A stretch of 64,000 bases of DNA from Gymnopus androsaceus JB14 (GCA_009733575.1 ML769416.1:230838-294837); one strand, 5' to 3'; shown: positions 12,220 through 23,016, numbered from the stretch's first letter. Notes: generated by a model from the sequence alone, not told the origin. Numbers and translations are program-made.

Positions 12220-12540
12220 AAGATTCAGCCACAGAAAAATGAAATATTTTTGTGAAGTTATGCGCGGGACTCTCTAGAGCTCGAAACCCGCTTTCGAACG
12301 CACTCAGCCTCATCCAATTCCATTGAGAACTGAGCAAGTTATTGTGCTTTTGTGTTTGAGGCAATTTTCCGCGTAAAGTTGACACCGCGGGAACAGGCGC
12401 CAACTATTTTGAAAACGGCAAGCTTCAAAACCGCTTCAAAATGGGCCCACTCCCATCCAATTCCGCTGACAACTGAGCAAGTTGTTATGTTTTTTTGTAT
12501 TCGGAGTGATTTTGCGTGCATGCCAAGTTCAAGTGGACAA
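12220..12540 (+). repeat. Repeat W, long copy plus tandem relative
   Basis: 12220-12420 is the inverted partner of 9630-9860. 12420-12520 repeats the 'aaaaccgcttcaaaatggg' / 'atccaattccgctgac' theme again. Gene-like signals are absent. Confidence 0.65.
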
Positions 12541-13021
12541 TGCAATTATTTGGAAATATTGATTAAGGAATAGCACATTAACAACTTACGGTTACTATAG
12601 TTTGAAAGATGACATTATATTCTCCAGCTCAACAAGTCCTAATTGAGCCCTACATTATTTCCGACTAGCATCGGAGGAGTGCAGGCGCGCCACATTGTTA
12701 TCTCGCAGGCGCTTCCTGTTTATCTTTTGAGATGTATAACATCTTGAAAATGATTGGCTGGGGCCCATGTCTAAATGGAGACATTTCCCCGAAAGGACAT
12801 GGACTTGAAAAGCCACGCGCTCAGCTAAATGGGCACAAGCACCGAACTTGAAAACATAGGCCAAACTTGAATAGCGGGACCGTTTCTGCATGTATCATCA
12901 AATGCTCTCGCGAATGTATTCTAATGTATGTCTAATAGACTCTCCTCTTTTCCTTTTTTCCTCTCTTTTTTCAAACTTGAAAAACTTGAAAAACTCATCA
13001 TCTGAACAGACATGAGCCATG
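12541..13021. other. Gene-free interval
   Basis: Only short unsupported frames are present. I see no RNA gene, terminal repeat or regulatory motif. Confidence 0.45.
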
Positions 13022-14032
13022 AGCCTCTGTATATGCATAAGGGATGAAGGTCTTTTTAGAAATCGGTGGAGCACTTAAACTTATAGTCTAACTTGGAACT
13101 ATCTTTACATCATCTCTCCTTTCCACCATGCAGGGATACAGAGTTCATGACATTCTCATGTAGAATTGTTTGTCACCTTGATCTTGTCACTGAACAGTGC
13201 CTCTGGGCTCTCACCACTAAAGAGTAATTGTAGAGAGCTGAATGAAGTCAGATACTGAATGAACCTATAGTTTTCACAACAGGTTGCACAACGAGAGTGG
13301 TGCACTTCATTTTGCACTCTTTGATCCGCATCATTTTCGAGCATCAGAGCATTAAAAATATCGGCGCTAAAATCTTCGACGGCTTTTCCCATGACAGTTC
13401 GTGGCGTATCATCTTCCCCAAACTAAAAATTGCAAATTTTTGATGACCTCGTGCATCAGACCTAAGCTTGCAATGATCCCCGAACACTTGTGCCGCCGTA
13501 ATGCAATTAATTTTTCTCCCAGGAACTGTAAACGTGTCCTGAAGACCGAAAAAGAAGAAATTCATGCAAGTATGTATATAATAATGACTGCAAACATTGA
13601 GATATTGCCTGTTGCATTAGATTCTATAGGTCCGAAGATTTTCAAACTTGTTTATTTAGGCCGCGAAATGAATGAAGGACTATGCACAAATTGCCCTGGG
13701 CTTTTTTTGTTTCCATAGTTTTCCTTCATTTCGGGCCTAAATAAACAAGTTCGAAAATCTTCGGACCTATACTAGAACCTAATGCAACGGCGAATACATG
13801 AAAGGCTTGAATGTTGCCAAAAGCTGTGTGCATGCTTTATGAATATGGAAGATGTATTGCATGCCGCGCCCAAACTTGTTCCATAAATGGACAGAAGATG
13901 GACCCACACATCTGTTTAAGTCCATCGAATCTTAGGCTACACTTGAAGAGTGCTTCGCTGGCTTGAAAAATATTTTAAACTTTCAATATACACAGATTTC
14001 AGTACAAAAGAACATGGATTTATTTCCTCCCC
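13022..14032 (+). repeat. Repeat X, copy next to the intact mS42 gene
   Basis: This block is the inverted partner of 3720-4572. It keeps more CpG than its partner (for example 'gtgccgccgtaatg' here versus 'atgctgccgtaatg' in the complement of 4071-4090). A minus-strand frame at 13156-13392 contains 'AVEDFSADIFNALMLENDAD', which looks protein-like and may be an exon of an unrecognised gene, but no complete model can be built. Confidence 0.7.
13605..13794. mobile_element. MITE family E, hairpin element with empty site
   Basis: A 190-bp element is almost entirely a hairpin. The left arm ('gttgcattagattctatagg', 'ccgaagattttcaaacttg') pairs with the right arm ('caagttcgaaaatcttcgg', 'ctagaacctaatgcaac') over about 65 bp. 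TA dinucleotides at 13603-13604 and 13795-13796 flank it. The inverted copy of the host repeat near 3960-3975 has no insertion ('gagatacatgagagg' in complement), giving an empty site. It encodes no protein. Confidence 0.85.
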
Positions 14033-14179
14033 CATAACCTAATCAAATCCGCCTCCATGAACACAGCTTTCCTCGACGCCTATGCGCAGATGAGGTGAGA
14101 GTCATTTTTTCATATTGAATGCTGCATGCTAACCGTACGATATCAAGATTAACCGCACCAGAGACCCAAACAAAAGAAT

Positions 14180-14460
14180 GATCATTTTTTATTCAAGCGA
14201 GTCTTTTTATAAAGTACTCGAAAAAATGGCTGCAGGCCACGATGGAGTACGAATTGTGAGTCCTAGATGCTCGCTCACAAGTCTAACTTATTTATTCTAC
14301 GAAAGGGACTGATTCGGCAGCGGGGTATTGTCAGCTCAACTCTAATTTCACACATTGTTTTGTTTTACTTACCATCGTTGCTTTAGGTCCTCCGAAATCC
14401 ACCAGCCACATGCATTCAATGTGACCAGAGAAATGTGTAACTTTGTACTTATGGATTAGA
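14180..14460 (+). repeat. Repeat Y, copy next to the intact mS42 gene
   Basis: This is a direct copy of 640-900 and the inverted partner of 3340-3570. It lies between repeat X and the 3' flank of the mS42-like gene. No gene is recognised. Confidence 0.7.
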
Positions 14461-14730
14461 GTTCCTTCGTTTCTTTATTTCCGCCTCGCGCATATTTGTT
14501 GTATCTGTAGGCTGAACATGGAACGGCAATAGTAGCTCAGTGCATGAGGTCCAGTCAACGACATTCTTGAATCTAAGCGGTTCAATGCCCAACACATCTT
14601 AATAGAGGCATTCCGACGAACGAACAATCAGCACAAAAATGTTCAGCTAGGATAGATATAGATTAGAGATTGCATCGATACATTAAACGTATACTTTTTC
14701 CTCATTAAATCGTCTACAAATCTAGCAAAC

Positions 14731-15903
14731 CTACGAGTTTATTGGGGCCTTGACCCGATAATGATCATACGCTTTAGAGACCTTCTCCCAATCAAGCACC
14801 GACCAAAACTTTTTCAGCCACTCTTCCTTCCCCCAAACACCGTACCCAGCGCTCATCCACGCATGCTCGTTCGCCGAGATACAGAATAACGGATAGAGAG
14901 TTTCACCCATCGTCAACACATCCCCACGCGTCGTACTCCTAGGTCTAGTGCTCCGCTGAGGATCCTCAGTGATGGAAGCAGGTAAGCGGCTGTATGTAGC
15001 GACTTTGTCGTCTTCGTCAAAGGCAGCGGTTAGAGTGGAGTGGAAAGAGCGGGTGTGTGGAGGGATTTGGGATGCGGAAGATTGTGCGGATTGACCGGAG
15101 GCTGGAGAGGAAGGTGTAGTACCAGGAGGTGAAGGACGGGATGTGGGTGTGGAATGAGGAAGAGCATTAGCTTCGGCTTGCTCCTGTCGCTGCTCGAGCT
15201 CTTCTTTCCACTCCCCATAGTACGGATCATCCTCTAAGAGAGGATCACCGCGATTCCACTGACCGAGATCAAAGCCCAGCTCGAGGTTCTTTGCATGAGC
15301 AATATACGACTGACTTCGCATGAGTAACGAACCCGGACCCAAAGTAGGAACGATAGCGGTATTTCCGTTTACGTCAGTGACGAACCATACCCAGCCATTG
15401 GTGAACAAGCCCATGGCGGCTGCAGAAAAAGCAGACTTGAGCTGAGCAATGCTACCGTGCTGAGCTCGGATTTCGAGCTCGAGGTGTTGTCCAATGAGAT
15501 GTTGGTGGTCAGGTGCTTCAACTGGAGGTGGCTTGAGTTGGTCAAGGAAGAAATGGTTGTTGAGCGCGAGACTGGCGTAGTTGAACGCGAGGACACGGGT
15601 CCGGTCTGGAGAGGAAGATACGATGGTCTGAACGACGCTCATTCCCTCCATTTCGGTACCTATCTGGAGATAAGATTTACTCGAATACATCTACTGAGAG
15701 TACGAACCTTTGACTTCGTCATTTAAGCGGTCCAAAAGGCCCTTTTGGTAATCGTGTCCAACGACTTTGAGAGCTTCGGGAGGAAGGAAGTCACCCAAGC
15801 CTTTATTCACGTCGTATGGAAGCCTTCTCGGAGTATGTAGTCCCCTACGCGCACTAGCCGTGCGCCATTTTAATCTTGAAAGTGTTCCTCCGAGTCGGTT
15901 CAT
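14731..15903 (-). CDS. Mitochondrial small-subunit ribosomal protein, mS42-like (Rsm26; Fe/Mn-SOD fold)
   Basis: Two exons, 15903-15708 and 15659-14731, joined across a 48-bp intron (donor GTTCGT, acceptor ATAG), give about 374 residues. The N-terminus is Arg/Ser-rich and lacks acids (MNRLGGTLSRLKWRT), as expected of a mitochondrial presequence. It is followed by 'LPYDVNKGLGDFLPPEALK'. The C-terminal half has a degenerate superoxide-dismutase-like fold ('NGWVWFVTD', 'PLFCISANEHAWM', 'EEWLKKFWSVLDWEKVSKAY') without a full metal-ligand set, as in mS42/mS43 of the mitoribosome. A Pro/Ser-rich insert lies near residues 230-275. mS43 (Mrp1) is the alternative assignment. It is divergent to OST2 with 144 bp between start codons. 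A decayed duplicate lies at 4990-6312. Confidence 0.82.
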
Positions 15904-16047
15904 GTAGAAGTAAATGAAAAAGTTTTTCGAGACGAGAACGTACGGCGCCTTTGTTATTTGGTCAAAGTTTGGCTAGAACTTCCAGGCTCAGAATTTCCGG
16001 CGCTTCTTTAGTTATTTCCTCCACGTCGACCGCGTTCACATACCCAG
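15904..16047. promoter_or_regulatory. Shared divergent promoter of mS42-like gene and OST2
   Basis: The 144 bp separating the two start codons must contain both 5' leaders and core promoters. It is rich in CpG relative to the repeat nest to the left. I see no clear TATA box. Co-regulation of the two genes is possible but is only inferred from geometry. Confidence 0.5.
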
Positions 16048-16532
16048 ATGGCTCGCAAAACTTCTGCTGCGTCAACAGACCCAGCGCCCCGAAACGATGC
16101 CATTTCCGCCCTATTCAGGGCCTACTCCTCCAACACTTCCGATCGTTTAAAATTCATCGACGCTTTCCTCGTCTTTCTCATTCTCTCTGGCGTTATTCAG
16201 TTTGCATACTGCGTTCTGGTTACAAACTTTCCGTTTAATGCGTTCTTGGCTGGGTAAGTCTTCTACTGACTCTACCTATGTCTGAAATCTCAAATCTCTA
16301 TCGCGCTTGTAGCTTTTCCAGCAACGTTGGTCAATTCGTTCTCACTGCGTCCCTAAGGTCACAAGTCAACCCAGAGAATAAGACAGAGTTCAAGGAAGTT
16401 TCGCCTGAACGGTGCGTATTCTTCCTTTCGTCTTTCTGCTTTTGCTCATATTCTGTATTTCACAGTGCGTTCGCTGACTTTGTCCTCGGCTCAATCGTTC
16501 TCCATTTCTTTGTGTACAACTTCCTAGGATGA
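16048..16532 (+). CDS. OST2: Oligosaccharyltransferase subunit OST2/DAD1
   Basis: Three exons (16048-16253, 16313-16411, 16466-16532) encode 123 residues, the usual size of the DAD1/Ost2 family. This small ER membrane protein is a subunit of the oligosaccharyltransferase complex, which transfers the lipid-linked glycan to Asn in nascent proteins. The frame shows 'LKFIDAFLVFLILSGVIQFA' (first membrane segment), then 'YCVLVTNFPFNAFLAGF' and 'VGQFVLTASLRSQVN'. It ends in the family signature 'AFADFVLGSIVLHFFVYNFLG', a membrane helix closing on Leu-Gly. Introns are 59 and 54 bp with GTAAGT and GTGCGT donors. The gene converges on the mitofissin gene downstream. Confidence 0.95.
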
Positions 16533-16848
16533 TTCTTGCTGTTGCTATACCATTATTCTTCGGAGGTGAAAGGAATGACAGGACGGAGTGTCTTATTATC
16601 CGCGTCGCTGCGCATTAGTGACAGACTAAACTGAATGTGTATAAATATCATTTATTGTTGCAGGCCGGGAGCTGGCGCAGAGTACCTATAATGGCGGTGA
16701 TAGTACAGCGAAACCGATCGAATATAACAAGCAAGATATGCTGAGTAGTAGAGAATGAATAATCTACGGCGAGAGCGATGATTAGGGATCTTCAGTTAAA
16801 AGAAACAAATGATACGGACAATGTGTGCACACAAGACGGAAACCAGCA

Positions 16849-17591
16849 TTATCGCTTCCGTTCGAACGAAGATGAACGCTGGAAGGAAAAATCAGTGGGA
16901 CTTGGTAGATGCACGACATTCAGAAGACTTACTCCAAAGAACACTACCGCCAAATCAAAGGCATATTCTCCTTCAGACGAAAACAAAGAACGGATCAGTT
17001 TCGTGTTAACCTCTGCCAGTCGAACGGAGACAAAGAGCCGATAGTAGCTTGCCTCTAGGGAAAGCAAAGTTGTACAGCGAGGCAAACCTCCGGCCTGCAT
17101 CCAGGAAAGGGAAACGAAGTGGTGCAGCGAGCGAGGGTACACACCGAATTCAAGATAAGACCGTACTAATTCTGTGAAGCAGCAGTTGGTTAGTATAATG
17201 ATAGATAACGGCAGGATAGATAGAGACTCACGTCGGACGTCCTTGTTGGGAACATGAGATAGTGCGGGTCTATAGCGCGACAAGAGAAAGAGCGTAGAAG
17301 GGGAAAATAGCGCAACAGAGTCCGAGCAGTAAAGATTTGCGTTGTGTTAATACGATTGGATTGTTGGCAGAGAGAATGGAGAAGCAAAGAGAAAAGCTCA
17401 GATATCTATTATTCCAATCAGGGATGTCGCAAAAACACATACGTTAGCCCTGTAGTTCGCTTCACGCCAGCGAGGAAAGCACTGATTAAGAGGGCATCAA
17501 AGCCTAGATGCACTGTAAAGTATTAAGCAGAGTCAGTGATACCCAGAAGTGAAATGAGATTAAAAACGCACGCACCTAGTTTCCCAAACAT
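16849..17591 (-). CDS. ATG44: Mitofissin (Atg44/Mdi1 family, DUF1748), six small exons
   Basis: I assembled this gene from six exons on the minus strand: 17591-17576, 17512-17443, 17269-17232, 17171-17145, 16970-16933 and 16878-16849. They total 219 nt, with phases that match throughout, giving 72 residues. Key parts are 'LVHLGFDALLISAFLAGVKR', 'TTGLTP', 'VRSYLEFGEY' and the C-terminal 'SSFERKR'. These match the DUF1748 layout: a hydrophobic helix, the 'R(T/S)TGLTP' motif, a second amphipathic helix and a basic tail. Family members act in the mitochondrial intermembrane space, where they fragment mitochondria for mitophagy. Longer single frames overlapping it are intron read-through. It converges on OST2, about 316 bp between stop codons. 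Confidence 0.88.
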
Positions 17592-18133
17592 CTTTACTGT
17601 ATATATCTTTAATCAAGAGGCGATTGGAGAGGAACGTCGAGGTCAAGATGATGAAAGTACGCGGCGCGGCGGCATTGGCGATACGTAATTTCAAATTTAG
17701 CGCGCGTTTGGCGCTGGATTCATATACACGACTCCTCATTCACGGCACGTCGCGTCGCGGACCTTTCTTTCTTGTTCCACCATCCCACAAACGGCTCTGA
17801 GGCTGAGTCGCGCTGTATGCCGTATGCTGTTCTTCAAATTTCTGAGCCTAACACGGGCTCAGTCGTGGAATCATTAATCAACGATTGCCAACAACGGAAC
17901 TTCGCTCTCAAATATATCAACTCTCAGTTTTACAGTTAGAAGAGAGCTATAGTACTAGAGTACCTTATAGGTTAGATTAGAAATGTAGATATTTACATAC
18001 AACAGTATTATCCGATAGACAAAACAAAGGCATCTTAAACCCAGTCTCAGAAGCACGAACCTCCCCAACGCAAAGCCATTTATACACTACCACTGCCCCA
18101 TTCTACCAAAGCCATACCCATTCCGCATCTATT
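17592..18133. other. Intergenic region upstream of the mitofissin gene
   Basis: This interval holds the promoter of the minus-strand mitofissin gene and the 3' flank of the minus-strand peptidase gene. It has a GC-rich patch with many CpG near 17650-17770. No coding frame or RNA gene is recognised. Confidence 0.5.
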
Positions 18134-20563
18134 CTACCCTCCAGAATCCACACGTCCGCTACCGCCGACAGCACCCCTCCGAATATCCTTCAATGCCTGA
18201 ATCAACGCTCGATCCTCTTGAGACATCATACGCCACTTCCTATCGGCTTCATCATCTGGCTGAGGGAATGTCGATACATCTACAGTGCATACGGTTCCGT
18301 TTTGTGGTATTAAATCGGAATTTGAGGTTCCGCTGAAATATGCTTGGACGAGTTTTGCGGTGCAGAGGGAGGGAAGGCCGTTGGAACAGTGCTGGGATGG
18401 AGATGATTAATGATGCAAGAACGTAGTTTAGATAAGAAAACGTACCCCTGGTCCATCTTGAATAATCATCGTAGATGATTCAGGCATCAACGAATTTAGC
18501 AGCAATCCGCTAGTTAGTGGCGTAACTGGGTCGGCCTAGGTAGACAGTGAATTTAAAGAGAAGAACGATGTCGTCAATATCATCCTATGTCTACAGTTGC
18601 GATACTTGGCACTCACCGTATTACTGATAATAACCATCTTCCTCTGCAGCTCAACACCACTTCCCCAAGGTCCGCTAAACCTCTCCGGGGCCGTCACAGG
18701 CCAAAACTGACATCCGCCATCAGCTTCGCTCACACCCAAACTGACACCAAAGTGCCGTGAAACCTCCTGGAGGTTGTGAACACCTATACGCGCGAGATCT
18801 TCTGGAGTAGGGTAATCGGTTGGCGATTTGGGCGGCGGAGAGTCGAGGCAGCTTATAGCCTGACGATGCAGGTCGCGTGTGGGTTGGTTTTGGTTTGAGA
18901 GTGTGGATGATGGGAGAGGTGGAACGAGGAGGTTGTAGAGCAACGTGGCGTTGCCTGCAAAGGCGGCGGAGTAGACATTGGCAGCTTCCGGCCATCGTTG
19001 CGGATTATAGAGATAAATTTCTAGTAAGCCTGTTAAGAGTTAGTATGGAAAAGCGACGGTGGCGGTTGGAACGACAGTGCCTCTAGCGGCACCAGAAGTT
19101 AAGATGCCGGGCCTATGACCAGATAGTACTGGAATCGGCTCTTTTGCGGTTGCATCAAAGAACGCTTCGAAGCGCTGTTCGATATTTTGCCAAGGCTCGT
19201 CCTTGTATTGCGTCAAGGGGCAAACGCTTGGCCCAGCCTACATGCATAGAGTTATTAGACCGACAGAAATAACAGTCTCCCAACAACGCACCTTTGAGCA
19301 ATCCTTTAGAAAGATTTCGTAGGTCTTTTCTGCATTCGCTAACCAATTCGTAGGCCATTTATGTGTAGGTTCATCTAAATGAATGTATTAGTACTAGTCT
19401 TTGCATAGTGAAAAGGAAATACTACGTACTCGACCAACTGACGGGGTCGAACGATACCATCTATAACAACGTACCCAAGCACGTTCAGGCATCCTGGAAG
19501 GTCGAGTAAGAATCACTCAAGAATACAGGAGAGAAGCGAATGACTGACATGTTAACCAAGTAGGCACCAATGATAGACCCGTACGATTCTCCCCAATAAT
19601 TTCTGCGGAAAATCAAATGAGGTACACTATTGTATTTTTACAAGCGTAAACATACATTTTCGTGTCAGCAGTCTCCAGAACCTTGGATATATAATCCATA
19701 TCGCGAACGACAGTCGTTGTACTCATAAAACTCAGTTCGTCTCCCATATTCTGCCGACATAACTCGGCCTGGCCTTTCTTCAGTGCTAGGAACTGTTGGT
19801 ATTGTGGTACGAGCTCTTCGTAGATTTGTGGGTCGGATAGATTCGCGATAGATGAAACAGTAATCCCCTGTTCGATTACAGTGTTGGCGAAGAAGGCATC
19901 GTATTCTACGTTTGAACCAAAACAACGGGTTTCTGGTCTACGAAACAAATTGAGCTCCTTTACACGAATAGCATGAATAAAGCGCACCTTGTCTTCCCTG
20001 TACCCCTAGGATCGAAGCCAACCAAATCCCAATCGTCTCCTATAAGTTTCGCAAAGCTGCTTCCTGTATGCAGTGTAAGATGTGTACCAGGACCTCCTGG
20101 ACCACCTGAATAGAGCATTGGTTGAGAGATCGAAGATACGATGATGAAGCTGACCTGGATTGAGAAAAACTGAACCCTTGCGAGGATGCTTCTTTGCTCG
20201 GTATATTGCTAGAGCAATTGAAGCATACCCAGCTTCTGGATTGAGATAATCTTTTCGGAACTCTTCCAAGTAGTCAATACCAGCGAACTTGAGGACTCTA
20301 ACGTAAAGAACGCACGAGATGCTGCCACATTCAACGTTCTCTGTGGTTGGTATACAGGGATACCAATCTATCTCTCCCAAGCTTGAATTTCCTTTTCTTT
20401 CTACAGTTTCTTCATAGCTATAGGGAAGCTTTAATCTGATTCGGTTTCGAGAAACTGGGCTCCAATGGTACAAGTTCCAGCTAATAAGAAATGCGATGAG
20501 GATGAAGCAAAGGACCTGGAGCAACCGCAAGGTTTGTTTTTGCTTTAGATTGAAAAATGCCAT
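18134..20563 (-). CDS. S33 serine peptidase, tripeptidyl-aminopeptidase (TAP-like), type II membrane anchored
   Basis: This is a multi-exon alpha/beta-hydrolase starting at MAFFNLKQKQ. It has an N-terminal signal anchor ('LLQVLCFILIAFLISWNLYH', residues about 14-33) and then the S33 core: the oxyanion motif 'LNPGGPGGPG', 'VGFDPRGTGKTRPETRCFG', and the nucleophile elbow 'NYWGESYGSIIGAYLVNM' (Ser in GESYG). The C-terminal TAP-like domain ends with 'IIQDGPGHCSNG' (catalytic His) and 'WRMMSQEDRALIQALKDIRR'. The family removes peptides from protein N-termini, here likely at the cell surface or in the secretory path. Around 20250 the expected 'SVP.DYLNPEAG' needs one base removed from an AAAA run after an intron, an apparent +1 indel. 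The gene is divergent from the hexokinase gene. Confidence 0.85.
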
Positions 20564-20765
20564 TAGGAGTAAAAATGGCGATGGATGCTAGAGAAAGAGA
20601 GACATGCCTTGAATTGACATGAATGTTCGAGCCAAGCGCGTTGGCGCTTAAAGCCTTTAGGGCAGCGGCGCCAAGCGGATAGGCAGGCACGACGTCATGT
20701 CTGATCCGATTCTTCTCCTCTTACCGCCATAGTCCTCGCAATCACCTTGCGATTGCTTTCAGCTA
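20564..20765. promoter_or_regulatory. Divergent promoter region, peptidase / hexokinase
   Basis: 202 bp lie between the two start codons. A CAAT-like 'gcaatcacc' and pyrimidine-rich 'cttcttcatattctttc' tracts flank the hexokinase start. No TATA box is obvious. Confidence 0.4.
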
Positions 20766-23016
20766 ATGGCCTCCACTTCTTCATATTCTTTCATCCATAA
20801 GAATCCTCAGGATGTTCTCAACGATATCGATTTTCAATTGACTATCGAGCCTGCGCTCCTAACGGAACTTACCAAGGCTTTTTTGGACGAATGCGAGGTC
20901 GGTTTAAGCAAATATAATGAGGCAATGGCAATGGTGTGAGTATTACTTATATCGCAGACGATCGCATACTATTATAGCTATGCAGACCATCGTTCGTCAC
21001 TGGAGTCCCGGACTGGTACAGAAACTGGGTTCGTATGTCTATCATCGTATCGTTACTTGGAGCTTGATGCTTCTTCAGAACGTTTCTTGCGCTCGATCTA
21101 GGAGGAACCAATCTCCGAGTTTGCGAAGTGGTCTTGAATGGAGACCAGACATTCAAGCTCCGGCAGCAAAAGTACAAAGTCTCGACTCAGTTGAAGACTG
21201 GTGAAGCTTCCGTTTTGTTTGGTCAGTTACCCTTTATATATGCTACATCTACATCCGATCCTTATCCATCTGTACAGACTACTTGGCCGACTCTGTCGAC
21301 GCTTTCCTGACCTCCCATCCACCTGAATCTCCGAACCTCAACAGCCAAGATCCTGTCCCAGATGTAGTCCCTCTTGGCATGACATTCTCATTCCCCGTCG
21401 AGCAGACTGCACTGGGTAGCGGTAAGATCCTCACCTGGACGAAAGGCTTTTCCGCTAGGAATGCCATTGGGAACGACGTCGTCAAGCTCTTGCAGGATGC
21501 CTTTGATCGAAAGCACATGCATGTCAAGTGCGTCGCTCTCGTCAACGACGTGAGTATCATTGATTTTTATTCAATTAGTTTGTGAGTATCTAATGTTATT
21601 CAGACTGTCGGGGCTCTACTGTCAAGGTAAGTCGTCAAACTCTTGCAGGATGTCTTTGATCGAAAGCATATGTCAAGAGCGTATACCTCTGGTGGATGCA
21701 TACTCGGCGCAATATTTGGTACGGGCACGAACGGGGCTTATGTGGAAGAAGTTGGTTAGTGCAGTATTGCTCTTTTTTCCCCGTCCTGATCGCAATGGTC
21801 ACTCCCTCTCACCCTCAGCGAAGATACCGAAACTCGCAAACTCACCTGCGGCGGCCAAAGGCGGCTATATGGTCGTTAATACCGAGTGGGGTGCGTTCAA
21901 TAATTCGGTGAACAGAGTTTCCTAATTCTTCCCTCGTACCTCTCTAATACACAATCTATGTCTCCTTCCAATTATAGCGCTCTCACCTCCCATCTACACC
22001 ATTTGACAATGCCCTGGATCGCACCTCCATCAACGCCCGCTTCCAAGCCTTTGAGAAATTCATTTCCGGGATGTATCTTGGCGAAATCACACGGCACGTC
22101 CTCCTCTCCCTTATCGACGCCGCTCCGAAACCTCTACTGTTTGCGGGGAAAGTGACGGATGTGGTGAACGTCCAATGGGCCTTGGATACTAGCGTCATGA
22201 GCGATGTTGAGGAAGCTTGGGAGTTGGTCGAGGAGGAGAAGGGAGATCCGGAAAAGGCCGAAGCTCATCATCTAGATGGAGACGATACGGATAAAATACC
22301 GAATTGGGATTTGTTGGGCTCAGAAGCAGGGCTGGCGAAGCTGAACAAGAAGACAAAGGACAAGTTGGAGCGGGTACGTGGAGTGGTGGTGAATAAGTTC
22401 GGTTTCACGGATAAGGATGTTTCGTTAAGGGATGCCGCGGTAAGTTTTTATTCCATACCCGTGTATCTCTTTTATTGATTCCTTTCGGTTCATCGTAGAT
22501 TGTCAGATGGGCATGCCACCTCGTCGCTCGTCGCGCTGCATTGCTCTCTGGTGTCGCGGTCGCGACGATCTTGATTCAAACGGGTCGAGCGAGTTTTACC
22601 CAGAGTCAAGCACACGTCGGAGATAAGTCGACGAAAGCAAATGGGTCGAGCGCGGTAAAGAAGGAAGAGGTGATAGGCGTCGGTGTTGACGGAAGGTAAG
22701 TTTTTTGTATTTGCTTGCTCATTTCGACAGCCGCTCTTTAGAGTCATCGTTATATTCTTGTTTCTTTCTAACTAAACGCTTGCCACAGTCTCATTCAATT
22801 CTATCCCTACTTTGAGCGTACGATGCGAGAATCGTTACGGTCCATTGTCGGAGAAGATGTCGAGAAACGGGTAGATATCGGGTTGGCGAAAGACGGGAGT
22901 GGTGTTGGAGGTACGTTTCTCTCTCCTCTTTTTTCTCTCTTTCAAAGTGCACGGCTAACTTTTTGCTTGCCTCTGCAGCTGCTCTCTGCGCATTGCAAGC
23001 CTTAAAACAAATGTAA
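20766..23016 (+). CDS. Hexokinase / glucokinase
   Basis: At least ten exons encode a hexokinase, which phosphorylates glucose with ATP in the cytosol as the entry step of glycolysis. Recognisable parts in order are 'PSFVTGVPD' plus '[18 protein letters not shown]' (phosphate-1 loop), '[20 protein letters not shown]', 'WTKGF', '[20 protein letters not shown]' (catalytic Asp), '[16 protein letters not shown]' (phosphate-2), 'VNTEWGAF' and the adenosine-site '[15 protein letters not shown]'. The stop is TAA at 23014-23016. Reading the first conserved motif requires removing one base at about 21013-21014 ('ggactgg' for 'gga.gg'), and the following donor is GTTCGT. The intron at 21627-21677 resembles the adjacent exon (see findings). 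The intact remainder argues for a live gene with a sequence error or very recent lesion. Confidence 0.88.
21627..21677 (+). other. Hexokinase intron derived from neighbouring exon sequence
   Basis: The intron runs from GTAAGT at 21627 to TCAAG at 21677 and restores the frame '[14 protein letters not shown]'. Positions 21631-21677 align with coding sequence at 21478-21528 with three mismatches and one 4-nt gap. The acceptor is AAG rather than YAG. Using the earlier 'ttgcag' as acceptor would shift the frame away from the conserved phosphate-2 region. Confidence 0.8.

Noticed and set aside
9602..12403. Similar peptides (QWNW.RLSAFESGFR) encoded in opposite-strand frames at 9602-9874 and 12218-12403, suggesting a conserved protein
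   Set aside because: The similarity comes from an inverted DNA repeat with further non-coding relatives at 11340-11480 and 12420-12520. There is no start, splice or family support.
1..14000. Centromere or rDNA-type heterochromatin
   Set aside because: The region is repeat-rich and CpG-poor, but it is short, bounded by an ordinary gene island, and has no diagnostic centromeric retroelement or satellite array.
16849..17283. A 144-codon minus-strand frame as a single gene
   Set aside because: It reads through introns of the six-exon mitofissin gene. Only the spliced form gives a family match.
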